The notes below the pieces were generated by a model. The model searched no databases. It was not told the origin of the DNA and saw only the letters and a list, made by a program, of their open reading frames with translations. 64,000 nt of DNA from contig NZ_AP026866.1 of assembly GCF_042849255.1 (NCBI RefSeq), forward strand, positions 248,001-312,000. Direction: 5' to 3'. Of the stretch, positions 16,539 to 25,600 are shown piece by piece. Numbering within the stretch: the first letter of the stretch is position 1; each line of letters begins with the position of its first letter. The DNA is from Oceaniferula spumae (GTDB lineage: Bacteria > Verrucomicrobiota > Verrucomicrobiia > Verrucomicrobiales > Akkermansiaceae). The translations under genes were made by a program, and so were the position numbers.

Positions 16539-16829
16539 ATGTCTAACATTACACCCATCGGACAGCGCGTCCTCGTGAAGCGTCTTGAAGCCGAAGAAGT
16601 CAGCGCAGGAGGCATCGTTCTTCCTGATTCAGCCAAAGAAAAACCACAAGAGGCAGAGGTCGTTTCCCTCGGCACAGGTGGCAAAGACGACAACGGCAAG
16701 GACATCGAGTTCGCCGTCAAAGTCGGAGACAAAGTGCTCATCTCCAAGTACGGCGGCACCGAAGTCAAAGTCAATGGCGAAGACATGCTGATCCTCTCAG
16801 AGTCCGACATCCTCGGCATCGTAGGCTAA
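16539..16829 (+). CDS. groES: Co-chaperonin GroES
   Basis: A 96-residue Hsp10 cap protein. Motifs are PIGQRVLVKRLEAEE at the N-terminus, the mobile loop SAGGIVLPDSAKEKP, EAEVVSLGTG, VGDKVLISKYGGTEVK and ILSESDILGIV at the end. It closes the GroEL ring. The leader is A/C-rich with TCTAACA and no Shine-Dalgarno. groEL follows after 67 bases. Confidence 0.97.
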   Translation: MSNITPIGQRVLVKRLEAEEVSAGGIVLPDSAKEKPQEAEVVSLGTGGKDDNGKDIEFAVKVGDKVLISKYGGTEVKVNGEDMLILSESDILGIVG

Positions 16830-16896
16830 ATAATCCGTGGCTCCCAAGCCACACACTCATCCTATTTCCAAATAACAATTACCTATTACCAATACT

Positions 16897-18555
16897 ATGG
16901 CTAAACAACTACAATTCGACGAAGCAGCTCGTCAGGCACTCCTCCGCGGAGTGGAAAAGCTCGCACGTGCCGTCAAAGCAACACTCGGGCCCTCCGGCCG
17001 TAACGTCATCCTCGACAAGAAATTCGGTTCCCCAACAATCACCAAGGACGGTGTCTCTGTTGCCAAGGAAATCGAACTCGAAGATGCCTACGAGAACATG
17101 GGCGCACAGCTCATCCGTGAGGTTTCTTCCAAGACATCAGACATCGCCGGTGACGGAACAACCACCGCTACCGTGCTCGCCGAAGCCATCTACAAAGAAG
17201 GTCTCCGCAACGTCACAGCCGGTGCTAACCCTATCTCGCTTCAGCGTGGTATCATGAAGGCTTCTGAAGCCATCGTGGCCGAGCTGCACAAGCTCTCCAA
17301 GGAAGTCTCTAACACAGACGAGATCGCCCAGGTTGCCACTGTCTCCGCTAACTGGGACAAGGAAATCGGCGGCATCATCGCTGAAGCCATGGACAAAGTC
17401 GGCAAAGACGGCACCATCACCGTTGAAGAAGCCAAAGGCATCGAAACCAACCTCGACGTTGTCGAAGGTATGCAGTTCGACAAAGGTTACCTCAGCCCAT
17501 ACTTCGTCACCGACGCAGAGGCCATGGAAGCATCACTCGACGATGCCCTCATCCTCATCAACGAGAAGAAAATCAGCTCCCTCAAGGACCTGCTGCCACT
17601 TCTTGAAAAAGCAGCCAAGACCGGCAAGCCACTTCTCATCATTGCTGAGGACGTGGAAGGCGAAGCTCTTGCTGCCCTCGTGGTCAACAAACTCCGTGGC
17701 ACCCTCAACGTCGCTGCCGTTAAAGCCCCAGGCTTTGGCGATCGCCGTAAGGCCATGCTCGAAGACCTCGCCATCCTCACCGGTGGTAAAGTCATCACCG
17801 AAGACCTCGGTATCAAACTCGAAAACGTCGAGCTCGAAGACCTCGGTTCAGCCAAGCGTGTCACCATCACCAAAGACGCGACTACCATCGTTGAAGGTGA
17901 AGGCACCAGCGAAGCCATCACTGGCCGCGTGAACCAGATCCGTCGTCAGATCGAAGACACATCCTCCGACTACGATCGTGAGAAGCTCCAAGAGCGTCTT
18001 GCCAAGCTCGCCGGTGGTGTGGCCGTCATCAACGTCGGTGCAGCTACTGAGACCGAGATGAAAGAGAAGAAGGCCCGCGTCGAAGACGCCCTTCACGCTA
18101 CTCGCGCTGCCGTTGAAGAAGGCATCGTCCCCGGTGGTGGAACAGCTCTGCTCCGTGCTCTCGCAGCATGTGAGAAGAACAACTGCTGTGAAGCTGCTAG
18201 CAACGACGACGAGAAGACCGGCATGGGCATCGTAGCCAAGGCCGTGGAAGCTCCACTCCGTCAGCTTGCCACCAACGCAGGCCGCGAAGGCGCTCTCATC
18301 GTTGAAAACGTCAAGACTAACAAAGAAGGTCACGGCTACAACGTCGCTACCGACACCTACGAAGATCTCATCACCTCCGGTGTAGTAGATCCTACCAAGG
18401 TAACTCGCTCCGCGCTGCAAAACGCAGCCTCCATTTCCGGACTCCTCCTCACCACTGAGTGTCTGATCACAGACATTCCTGAGAAGGAAGAAGCCGCAGG
18501 CGGTGGTCACGACCACGGCATGGGCGGAATGGGTGGCATGGGCGGCATGATGTAG
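16897..18555 (+). CDS. groEL: Chaperonin GroEL
   Basis: A 552-residue Hsp60 with all family blocks: LGPSGRNVILDKKFGSP, AGDGTTTATVLAEAI, VEGMQFDKGYLSPYF, KAPGFGDRRKAMLEDLA, ATETEMKEKKARVEDALHAT and the Gly-Met tail HGMGGMGGMGGMM. At about residues 423-440, after VPGGGTALLRALA, the loop is Cys-rich (ACEKNNCCEAASNDDEKTG), unlike the E. coli protein. The gene lies in the groES operon and ends in a strong terminator. Confidence 0.97.
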   Translation: MAKQLQFDEAARQALLRGVEKLARAVKATLGPSGRNVILDKKFGSPTITKDGVSVAKEIELEDAYENMGAQLIREVSSKTSDIAGDGTTTATVLAEAIYKEGLRNVTAGANPISLQRGIMKASEAIVAELHKLSKEVSNTDEIAQVATVSANWDKEIGGIIAEAMDKVGKDGTITVEEAKGIETNLDVVEGMQFDKGYLSPYFVTDAEAMEASLDDALILINEKKISSLKDLLPLLEKAAKTGKPLLIIAEDVEGEALAALVVNKLRGTLNVAAVKAPGFGDRRKAMLEDLAILTGGKVITEDLGIKLENVELEDLGSAKRVTITKDATTIVEGEGTSEAITGRVNQIRRQIEDTSSDYDREKLQERLAKLAGGVAVINVGAATETEMKEKKARVEDALHATRAAVEEGIVPGGGTALLRALAACEKNNCCEAASNDDEKTGMGIVAKAVEAPLRQLATNAGREGALIVENVKTNKEGHGYNVATDTYEDLITSGVVDPTKVTRSALQNAASISGLLLTTECLITDIPEKEEAAGGGHDHGMGGMGGMGGMM

Positions 18556-18620
18556 TCGCTGCGCTCCAGTGATCGGTTGGCGGTGATCAGTGATCAGTGC
18601 CAGCACGATGCAAACAATTC

Positions 18621-18656
18621 AAAACCCCGGTTGCTTCACAGCGGCCGGGGTTTTTT
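18621..18656 (+). terminator. Rho-independent terminator after groEL
   Basis: AACCCCGG...CCGGGGTT stem (extended by GU pairs to GC at the loop) around TTCACA, followed by six T's. It ends the groESL transcript. Confidence 0.9.
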
Positions 18657-18737
18657 GTAAGGTTCGCCCCCAGCTTAGGGATACCCAATTTCTAAATACC
18701 GGACGCAAGCTGGGTGAATAGAACTCTTTCGAGCCGA

Positions 18738-19949
18738 CTAGGCCTTGGCCGCAAGTGGCAGAGTCAAGATGAACCTCGCTCCGTCTGTGAAATCTTTATC
18801 GTAGTGGATAGTTCCGTTCTGACTGGCTACAAGTTCACGCACAATAGCCAGCCCTAGGCCCACTCCCGTATTGTTGTCACTACCTTTGGAGAAAGGCTCG
18901 AAAACTTGGTCCACCATTTCCGGAGGAACTCCAGGGCCACTGTCTTCGACGGAAATGGTCACTCGTTCAGCGGACTTTTCTAGCGACAGGAGTATTTCGC
19001 TGTCTGGTTCTGAGAATTTCAGCGCATTGCCGCAGAGGTTGGATAAAATCTGTTGGAACCGGTCAGGGTCACAAACGATATCGAATGCCTCGTCTGGCAT
19101 CTGACATTTCAAATTAACCCCTTTTTCCTGCGCAAGTGGGCTAAACGTATGCACGAACATCTGCACCAGTTCCTTGCAATCGTGGTTGTCCACCTCGACT
19201 GTTAGGGCATTCCGTGAAAGGGCATCATGATCGAGCAAATCGCCGACCAGTGACTGCATTTGCTCGGCGGCACTACGGATTGATTCAGCGACTGGGTGGA
19301 TACGATCTGCCGTCTGAGCCGGGTTTTCAACTAAGGTTGATGAGTATAAAATAATCGAGCTAAGAGGGTTCCGTAAATCATGGGATACAGTGTCCAGAAC
19401 GCGTTTACGGAATGCCAATGCCTCGTCCAGCTCAGAGACTTTCTGGCGGAGGTTCAGTAGCGTCATCGCATGTTTGGCCAAGAACTTTAATCCTTCAACT
19501 TGCTTCTGATCCAGTTCGCGCGGTTCGTAGTCCAGCACACAGATGGTTCCGATGGGTAATCCATCGGGGGTGATCAAGAGAACTCCACCATAGAAACGTA
19601 AATAAGGTTCACCCGTGACCAACGGATTATTGCTGAAACGATCATCCTTGGTCGTATCAGACACAATGAGAACTTCGCTTTCTAAAAGTGCATGCCCGCA
19701 AAAGGAGGTTTCCAAGGGCGTTTCACTGACTCCCAGTCCTACTTCCGCTTTGAAGAACTGACGCGATTCATCAATGAAGTTGAGCACGGCGATCGGTGTC
19801 TTGCAGAGTGAGGATGCCAAGTTAGCGATCTCATCATAATCGGCCTCCTTGGGCGTATCGAGGATACCGTATCTGCGCAGTGCCGCCAACCGCTCGGTTT
19901 CCTTGTGGTGAAGAGCTGGCGTGCATGAGAAAGGTTCAGTGTTGTGCAT
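18738..19949 (-). CDS. GAF-domain sensor histidine kinase
   Basis: About 403 residues from the ATG at 19949 (a longer TTG frame reaches 19976). A GAF domain covers roughly residues 26-160, with the FCGHALL and IGTICVLD blocks common to this soluble GAF-kinase group. The H-box VSHDLRNPLSS holds the phospho-accepting His near residue 190. The catalytic part has QILSNLCGNALKFS (N box), EDSGPGVP (G1) and GVGLGLAIV (G2). No transmembrane segment is seen, so it senses a cytosolic signal. No response regulator is adjacent; it is an orphan kinase, and its partner must be elsewhere. Confidence 0.88.
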   Translation of the reverse strand: MHNTEPFSCTPALHHKETERLAALRRYGILDTPKEADYDEIANLASSLCKTPIAVLNFIDESRQFFKAEVGLGVSETPLETSFCGHALLESEVLIVSDTTKDDRFSNNPLVTGEPYLRFYGGVLLITPDGLPIGTICVLDYEPRELDQKQVEGLKFLAKHAMTLLNLRQKVSELDEALAFRKRVLDTVSHDLRNPLSSIILYSSTLVENPAQTADRIHPVAESIRSAAEQMQSLVGDLLDHDALSRNALTVEVDNHDCKELVQMFVHTFSPLAQEKGVNLKCQMPDEAFDIVCDPDRFQQILSNLCGNALKFSEPDSEILLSLEKSAERVTISVEDSGPGVPPEMVDQVFEPFSKGSDNNTGVGLGLAIVRELVASQNGTIHYDKDFTDGARFILTLPLAAKA

Positions 19950-19976
19950 TGATTGAGAAGTGGATTGCCAAAGCAA

Positions 19977-20331
19977 AAGGCAAAGCCATTGAGCTCTATA
20001 GACAGGGACTAGCAGATGAGCGGTGGTGCATCGAAAACTGGGAGTGTTGTTTCAATACGCGCCACATTTCCATGGAGATCGGAAAATGACACGGGTGTTT
20101 CTCTTGATTATAGAGATTACCGTCAAGTCATAATAGGTAGCTCATTTTGTGTGTATTGTTTTTGGTTCGTATAACAACGATCCTTCATGCACGGCGAAAT
20201 AACTGCCACCGAAGGCTGTGGAAGTGGGGTTTTTTGTATGTAAATCTGTCGCAATCTGTCGGGGTTCACAGACCTTTTACAGTGGTCAGTAATCATCACT
20301 TCGATTATGCATCCGTCCGTCCAATTTCATT
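19977..20331. other. Non-coding gap, nothing recognised
   Basis: About 355 bases between divergent genes. I see no convincing ORF, RNA gene, repeat or terminator; it probably contains promoters for the histidine kinase and the dehydrogenase. Confidence 0.5.
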
Positions 20332-21309
20332 ATGAGCAAGCGCGTTTTACTTAGCACCACCAGTTTTCAAGACACTCCAGGCAGTCACCAAGATCTTCTA
20401 AACGCCCAGGACTGGGAACTCGTGCGTGAGCGGGGTCCACTGAGCGAAGAACGCATGCTGGAGCTGGCAGGGGAGTTCGATGCCTTTCTCTGCGGCGACG
20501 ACATCATCTCGCCTGAGGTGATCGATAAGTGCTTGCCGCGTTTGCAGTGCATTTCCAAATACGGCATCGGGCTGGATAAAATCGATGTGGATTACGCGAC
20601 TGAGAAAGAGCTGCCCGTGTTGTTTACTCCCGGCGTCAACCACACCACCGTGGCCGAGCACGCATTCGGATTCATGCTTTCGCTTTCGAAAAAAATCCAC
20701 AGCAACGCCTGCGATGTCAAAGACGGCAAGTGGGTGGGGGGCTGGAAAAAGCCGGTTGGTAACGAAGTCATGGGCAAAACCCTCGGCATCATCGGCATGG
20801 GCCGGATCGGCAAGGAAGTCGCCATCCGCGCCAGAGCCTTCGGCATGGAGGTCATCGCCTTCAACCGCACCTTCGACGCTGAATTTGCAGCCCAGCACGG
20901 CATCCAACAGGGTGCATCGGCACAGGCGGTGCTTGAAGCTGCAGACATTATTTCCCTGCACTGCATGCTCACACCGGACACCAAGGACCTCATCAACGCC
21001 GCCCAGATCGAACGCCTCAAGGACGGTGTGCTCATCGTTAACTGTGCACGTGGCGAGGTGATCAACTCCGTCGATGTCGCAGCGGCGCTCGAAAGCGGAA
21101 AAATCGGCGGTTTCGCAGCTGATGTGTTAGATGCTGAACCTCCACAAGCCGACCACCCATTGATCTCGGCTCCTAACACCATCATCACGGCCCACATCGC
21201 ATCGCGCACCCACGAGTCCGTGCAACGCCAGGCCAACCGCTGCCTGAACAACCTGATCAATTTCTTCGAAGGCACCGATGACGTTCTCTGCGCCAACGGA
21301 GTCCTCTAA
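20332..21309 (+). CDS. D-2-hydroxyacid dehydrogenase (phosphoglycerate dehydrogenase-like)
   Basis: A 325-residue NAD-dependent D-2-hydroxyacid dehydrogenase. The Rossmann motif is GIIGMGRIGKEV near residue 152. The catalytic triad is visible as Arg in NCARGEV, Glu in DVLDAEPP and His in ITAHIASRT. It lacks the ACT/ASB regulatory tail of large SerA proteins. Family members act on phosphoglycerate, glycerate, glyoxylate or phosphonate compounds, so the substrate is open. It is followed after 44 bases by a PfkB kinase; together they suggest catabolism of a sugar acid through a phosphorylated 2-hydroxy or 2-oxo acid. Confidence 0.85.
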   Translation: MSKRVLLSTTSFQDTPGSHQDLLNAQDWELVRERGPLSEERMLELAGEFDAFLCGDDIISPEVIDKCLPRLQCISKYGIGLDKIDVDYATEKELPVLFTPGVNHTTVAEHAFGFMLSLSKKIHSNACDVKDGKWVGGWKKPVGNEVMGKTLGIIGMGRIGKEVAIRARAFGMEVIAFNRTFDAEFAAQHGIQQGASAQAVLEAADIISLHCMLTPDTKDLINAAQIERLKDGVLIVNCARGEVINSVDVAAALESGKIGGFAADVLDAEPPQADHPLISAPNTIITAHIASRTHESVQRQANRCLNNLINFFEGTDDVLCANGVL

Positions 21310-21353
21310 CACCTCAACTTTTCCTATTTCAAAATCACCAACCTAACAAAATA

Positions 21354-22451
21354 ATGCTGAATATCAAATCTGCCGAGTCCTGCCAATACGACATCATTTC
21401 CATGGGCGAAATCATGCTGCGCCTTGACCCCGGTGACGGTCGCGTCCGCACCACACGCCAGTTCCAAGCTTGGGAAGGCGGCGGCGAGTATAATGTAGCT
21501 CGTGGCCTGCGCCGCTGCTTTGGCAAACGCGCCGCTGTGCTGACCGCTTTTGTGGATAACGAAGTCGGCCGGCTCCTTGAGGACCTCGTTCTTCAGGGCG
21601 GTGTCGACACCCAGTTCATCAAATGGGCTGACTTCGATGGTCTTGGCGTCGCATCACGGAATGGACTGAACTTCACCGAGCGAGGCTTCGGCCTGCGCGC
21701 AGCCAAGGGAACCTCCGACCGTGGCCACACCGCAGCCTCCCAGCTCACCGTGGATGACTTTGATTTTGAACACATTTTTGGAACGCTCGGCGTGCGCTGG
21801 TTCCACACAGGTGGCATCTTCGCGGCACTTTCCGAGGGCAATGCCCAGCTGACCATCGAGGCCTGCAAGATCGCCAAGAAATACGGCACCATCGTTTCCT
21901 ACGATCTGAACTACCGTCCATCACTCTGGAAATCCATCGGCGGCCAGGCCAAGGCCCAGGAAGTTAACCGTGAGATCGCCAAATACGTCGATGTGATGAT
22001 TGGCAACGAGGAAGACTTCACCGCCTGTCTCGGTTTCGAGGTCGAGGGCGTGGACGAATCTAACATCACCGGTCTGGAACTCGATTCCTTCAAGAAAATG
22101 ATCACCAAGGCCGTGGAGGAGTATCCTAACTTCAAGGCCACCGCCACGACCTTGCGCGAGGTGCACACCGCATCCGATAATGACTGGGGCGCGCTCTGCT
22201 GGCACGACGGCGAGTTCTATCCTTCGGTGAACCGCGAGCACTGCGAGATCTTCGACCGCGTAGGCGGTGGGGACTCCTTCGCATCCGGCCTGATCTACGG
22301 TTTCATGGAGTTCAACGATCCAGCCCAAGCCGTGGAATACGGCGCCGCTCATGGCGCGCTAGCCATGACCACTCCCGGCGATACCACTATGGTCACCAAA
22401 GAGGAAGTAGCTAAACTCGTAGGCGGTGGATCTGCCCGCGTGGACCGCTAG
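21354..22451 (+). CDS. PfkB-family sugar kinase (KdgK-like)
   Basis: A 365-residue ribokinase/PfkB-family kinase. Near the start, MGEIMLRLDPG and GGGEYNVARGLRRC match the sugar-binding signature, close to 2-keto-3-deoxygluconate kinases. The C-terminal signature reads FDRVGGGDSFASGLIYGF, the ATP/catalytic loop with GGGD in place of GAGD and Asp as base. The protein is longer than E. coli KdgK (about 310). The leader is A/C-rich with CTAACA and no Shine-Dalgarno. It lies 44 bases after the dehydrogenase gene and is followed by a terminator, so the two form an operon. Confidence 0.85.
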   Translation: MLNIKSAESCQYDIISMGEIMLRLDPGDGRVRTTRQFQAWEGGGEYNVARGLRRCFGKRAAVLTAFVDNEVGRLLEDLVLQGGVDTQFIKWADFDGLGVASRNGLNFTERGFGLRAAKGTSDRGHTAASQLTVDDFDFEHIFGTLGVRWFHTGGIFAALSEGNAQLTIEACKIAKKYGTIVSYDLNYRPSLWKSIGGQAKAQEVNREIAKYVDVMIGNEEDFTACLGFEVEGVDESNITGLELDSFKKMITKAVEEYPNFKATATTLREVHTASDNDWGALCWHDGEFYPSVNREHCEIFDRVGGGDSFASGLIYGFMEFNDPAQAVEYGAAHGALAMTTPGDTTMVTKEEVAKLVGGGSARVDR

Positions 22452-22490
22452 TTTCTCCTTCTTTCTGCAAATTGCTGCAGTGACTAAATC

Positions 22491-22524
22491 AAGCCTCGGT
22501 TTTCTGGTGGAAGCTGAGGTTTTC
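22491..22524 (+). terminator. Hairpin terminator after the PfkB kinase
   Basis: AAGCCTCGGTTTTC pairs with GGAAGCTGAGGTTT around a TGGT loop with several GU pairs, followed by TTTC. Confidence 0.55.
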
Positions 22525-22616
22525 TTGCATATTTCCAATCGAATTCTAACGAGTTTCCACTAGACCCAAGCGGATATTCTATTAAGATTTGCCAGCCCTC
22601 AGTTTATTTACCCCAT

Positions 22617-25600
22617 TTGCTATCAGTGAAGCGCATCTTTTACCCTCTATTATTTCTCCTTCTTGCCTGTGCGTTGTTTTTTTCCGTTCGTCCTGCCAGC
22701 GAGACTAAAATAGACGGTGAGTCAGCTAACACTCATACTGACACGCGACCCACAACCACTTCATCCACGCAAACGGTTGAGCCAGACAAACGCTCAGCCA
22801 CACGTGTGCTAGGAGGTGCCAGCCAGCAAGGAACATTGCTCACCCCGGAAGTGGAAAAACAAGATGTGGTCATTGTCAAAAACGACCCGTTTGTTAAAAA
22901 GGTATACAGCGAGAAGTGGATCGATGCTGCCGAGGGCAAGGCAGGGCGCAGACGCGTCCGCGTTGTCGAAGCCGATTTCAAATACCCGAATGTCCGCCTC
23001 GAGGAGGAAGTCTGGACCGATCCGAAAACCGGCATGCAAACCGTCAGACGCATCCGTGCCTCTGTGGCGGATCACGTCATGGTCGGCTTGAAACCCGGCG
23101 CCGATGAAAAGGCAGCCAGTGAGCTGCTCGAACAAAACGGTTACCGCATCCGCGCCGTCGAACCCGGTTCTTACATCCTTGCCGAACTTGCCGAATTCAA
23201 AGCCGATGATGCCCAGAAGCGATCCATCGCCGAGATCGAAGGCCTCAACGAGTTCATCGACTTCGCCGAGCCGGACTACCTCGTCTATCCAAGTATTTTC
23301 CCCAACGACCCGGCCTTCGCCAACCGCAAAATGTGGGGGCTCGACAACCCGGGCACCGTTGCCGGAACCACAGCTGATGCAGACATCGATGCTCCCGAAG
23401 CATGGGACATCCGTCACGATGCCTCCGGTGTCATCGTCGCAGTCACCGATACCGGCATCCAGTACAACCACGAGGACCTTGCCCCCAACATGTGGACAAA
23501 CAGCTCCGGGCACTACGGCTACGATGCTTACGATGACGATACCGATCCCATGGATATCGGAGGTCACGGCACCCACTGCGCCGGAACCATCGGAGCCCGC
23601 GGAAACAACGGCATCGGTCTCACCGGTGTGGCGTGGAACGTTCAGCTCATGGGCTTGCGCTTTCTCGGGCCAAACGGCGGCAGCACCTCGGACGGCATCA
23701 GGGTTGTCAACTACGCCAAAAACAACGGAGCCCACATCATCAGCGCAAGCTGGGGCGGGGGAGGATACAGCCAGGGTCTCTACAACGCGATCAAAGCAGC
23801 CGGAGATGCCGGCATCCCATTCGTCGCGGCAGCCGGAAACGACAGCCTGAACAATGACGCCACCCCGCACTATCCGTCGAGCTACGACCTCCCGACCATC
23901 GTGTCGGTTGCCTCCACCACCAGCAAAGACAAGCTCTCTTACTTCTCCTGTTACGGTCGCTACTCAGTGGACATCGCCGCGCCGGGCAGCGACATCTGGT
24001 CGTGTTACATCGGATCGAATTCTTCCTATAAACATCTCAACGGCACATCGATGGCCACCCCTCACGTCAGTGGCGCGCTCGCACTGGCCAGGGCCCAGTA
24101 CCCCTCGGAAGATGCCGAGGACCTCATCGCGCGGCTCTATTCATCGGTCGACCACATTCCGGCTCTGGCCGGTAAAGTCGCCACCGGCGGACGCCTGAAC
24201 CTGCAGAAGCTGCTGGGTGCCTCCACAGCGGGAGTGAACAACGACGACTTTGAAAACGCGCTGCGTTTCGAAGGCAGCTACGGTTACTGGAGCGGGTCTA
24301 ACAAGAAGGCGACCCGCGAAGACGACGAGGACACGTTTTCAATTCCCAACACAGGAGACAAGAGTGTCTGGTTCGCATGGAAGGCACCCTACAGAGGTCT
24401 GGTCGAGTTCACCGTCGAAGCCAGTGACAAGCAGTTCCGGGTGATCGCTTTCAAAGGCAGTGAAAAGGGCGGCCTGACCATCGCCGCGGACGGTGGCAGC
24501 CAGAGCCTCCGAACCGACAAGACAATTTTCTTCTACTGCGAACAGGACCAGGAATACCGTTTCCTGATCGACACCAGCCAGCCCGACGGAGTGAATCTCC
24601 TGGCCACGCTCGGACTGAAACCGGTCAACGACCCCATCACCGGCGCCCTCGGACTCTCGGGTGACCGGTTCACGGCCAAAGGAGACAACCGCAACGCGAC
24701 GCCGGAATCCTTCGAACTGTCCAATCCGCACGCGGGAGTGGGCAAAGGCAAATCGCTCTGGTGGAAATGGACACCCGACTTCGATGGCGAGTTTGTCATC
24801 ACCACGCAAGGCAGTGAGTTTGACACGGTGTTAGCCGTTTACAGCGGGACTCCGGGATCCCTAACCGAAGCGGCATCCAACGATGATCGAAGCGCGCTCG
24901 ACTGGACCAGCCAAGTGACCTTCGAGGTAACAAGTGGCACCACCTACTATATCGCTGTGGATGGCTTCAGAGGTGATGCCTCTGGGGCGATCTTACTGAA
25001 TGGGTTCAAGAAGGATGCGCTCGTCATCATCAAGCAACCTCAGGACACCGATGCCACTATTGGAAGCCGATCAGTGCTGGATGTAGGAGTGTTAGGTGGA
25101 AGCACTGTGCGCTACCAGTGGGCATTTAACGGAGAGTCAATTCCTGGTGCCACTCAGGCATCACTAGTCATTAATCCTGTTGAAATGGAGGACTTCGGTC
25201 AATATTACTGCACCATTTCTAACGATGTCTCGGAGTTGATGAGTAACACCGTGACTCTCAGGGAAAAACGTACTGCGCCTGAAATTTACTGGCAGAGTGG
25301 TGACCTTGCATTGGCAGGCGGTGCCGACGCCAATTTCACTATCCAAGTAAGAGGTTCAGAACCATTAAGCTTTCAATGGTATAAAGAGAATGTCGCCATT
25401 CCAGGAGCAACGAATAAAACACTGACACTGAACAGCGTTGCAGCAGCGGATACAGGGAATTACCGGATCGAAGTCTCCAATGATTTAGGAACAGCAAGCG
25501 CCGACATGTATCTTGGTGTTGTTACTTCCCCATGGGAGGGTTGGGAATGGCGTAGGCCTGGAGTCGTGCGAGCGGGAATCTCCGATATCAAAGTATACGG

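Noticed and set aside
22809..23870. 353-residue open frame on the minus strand inside the subtilase gene
   Set aside because: It is a mirror of the GC-rich protease codons; the plus frame carries the full catalytic triad, the minus frame has no family features.
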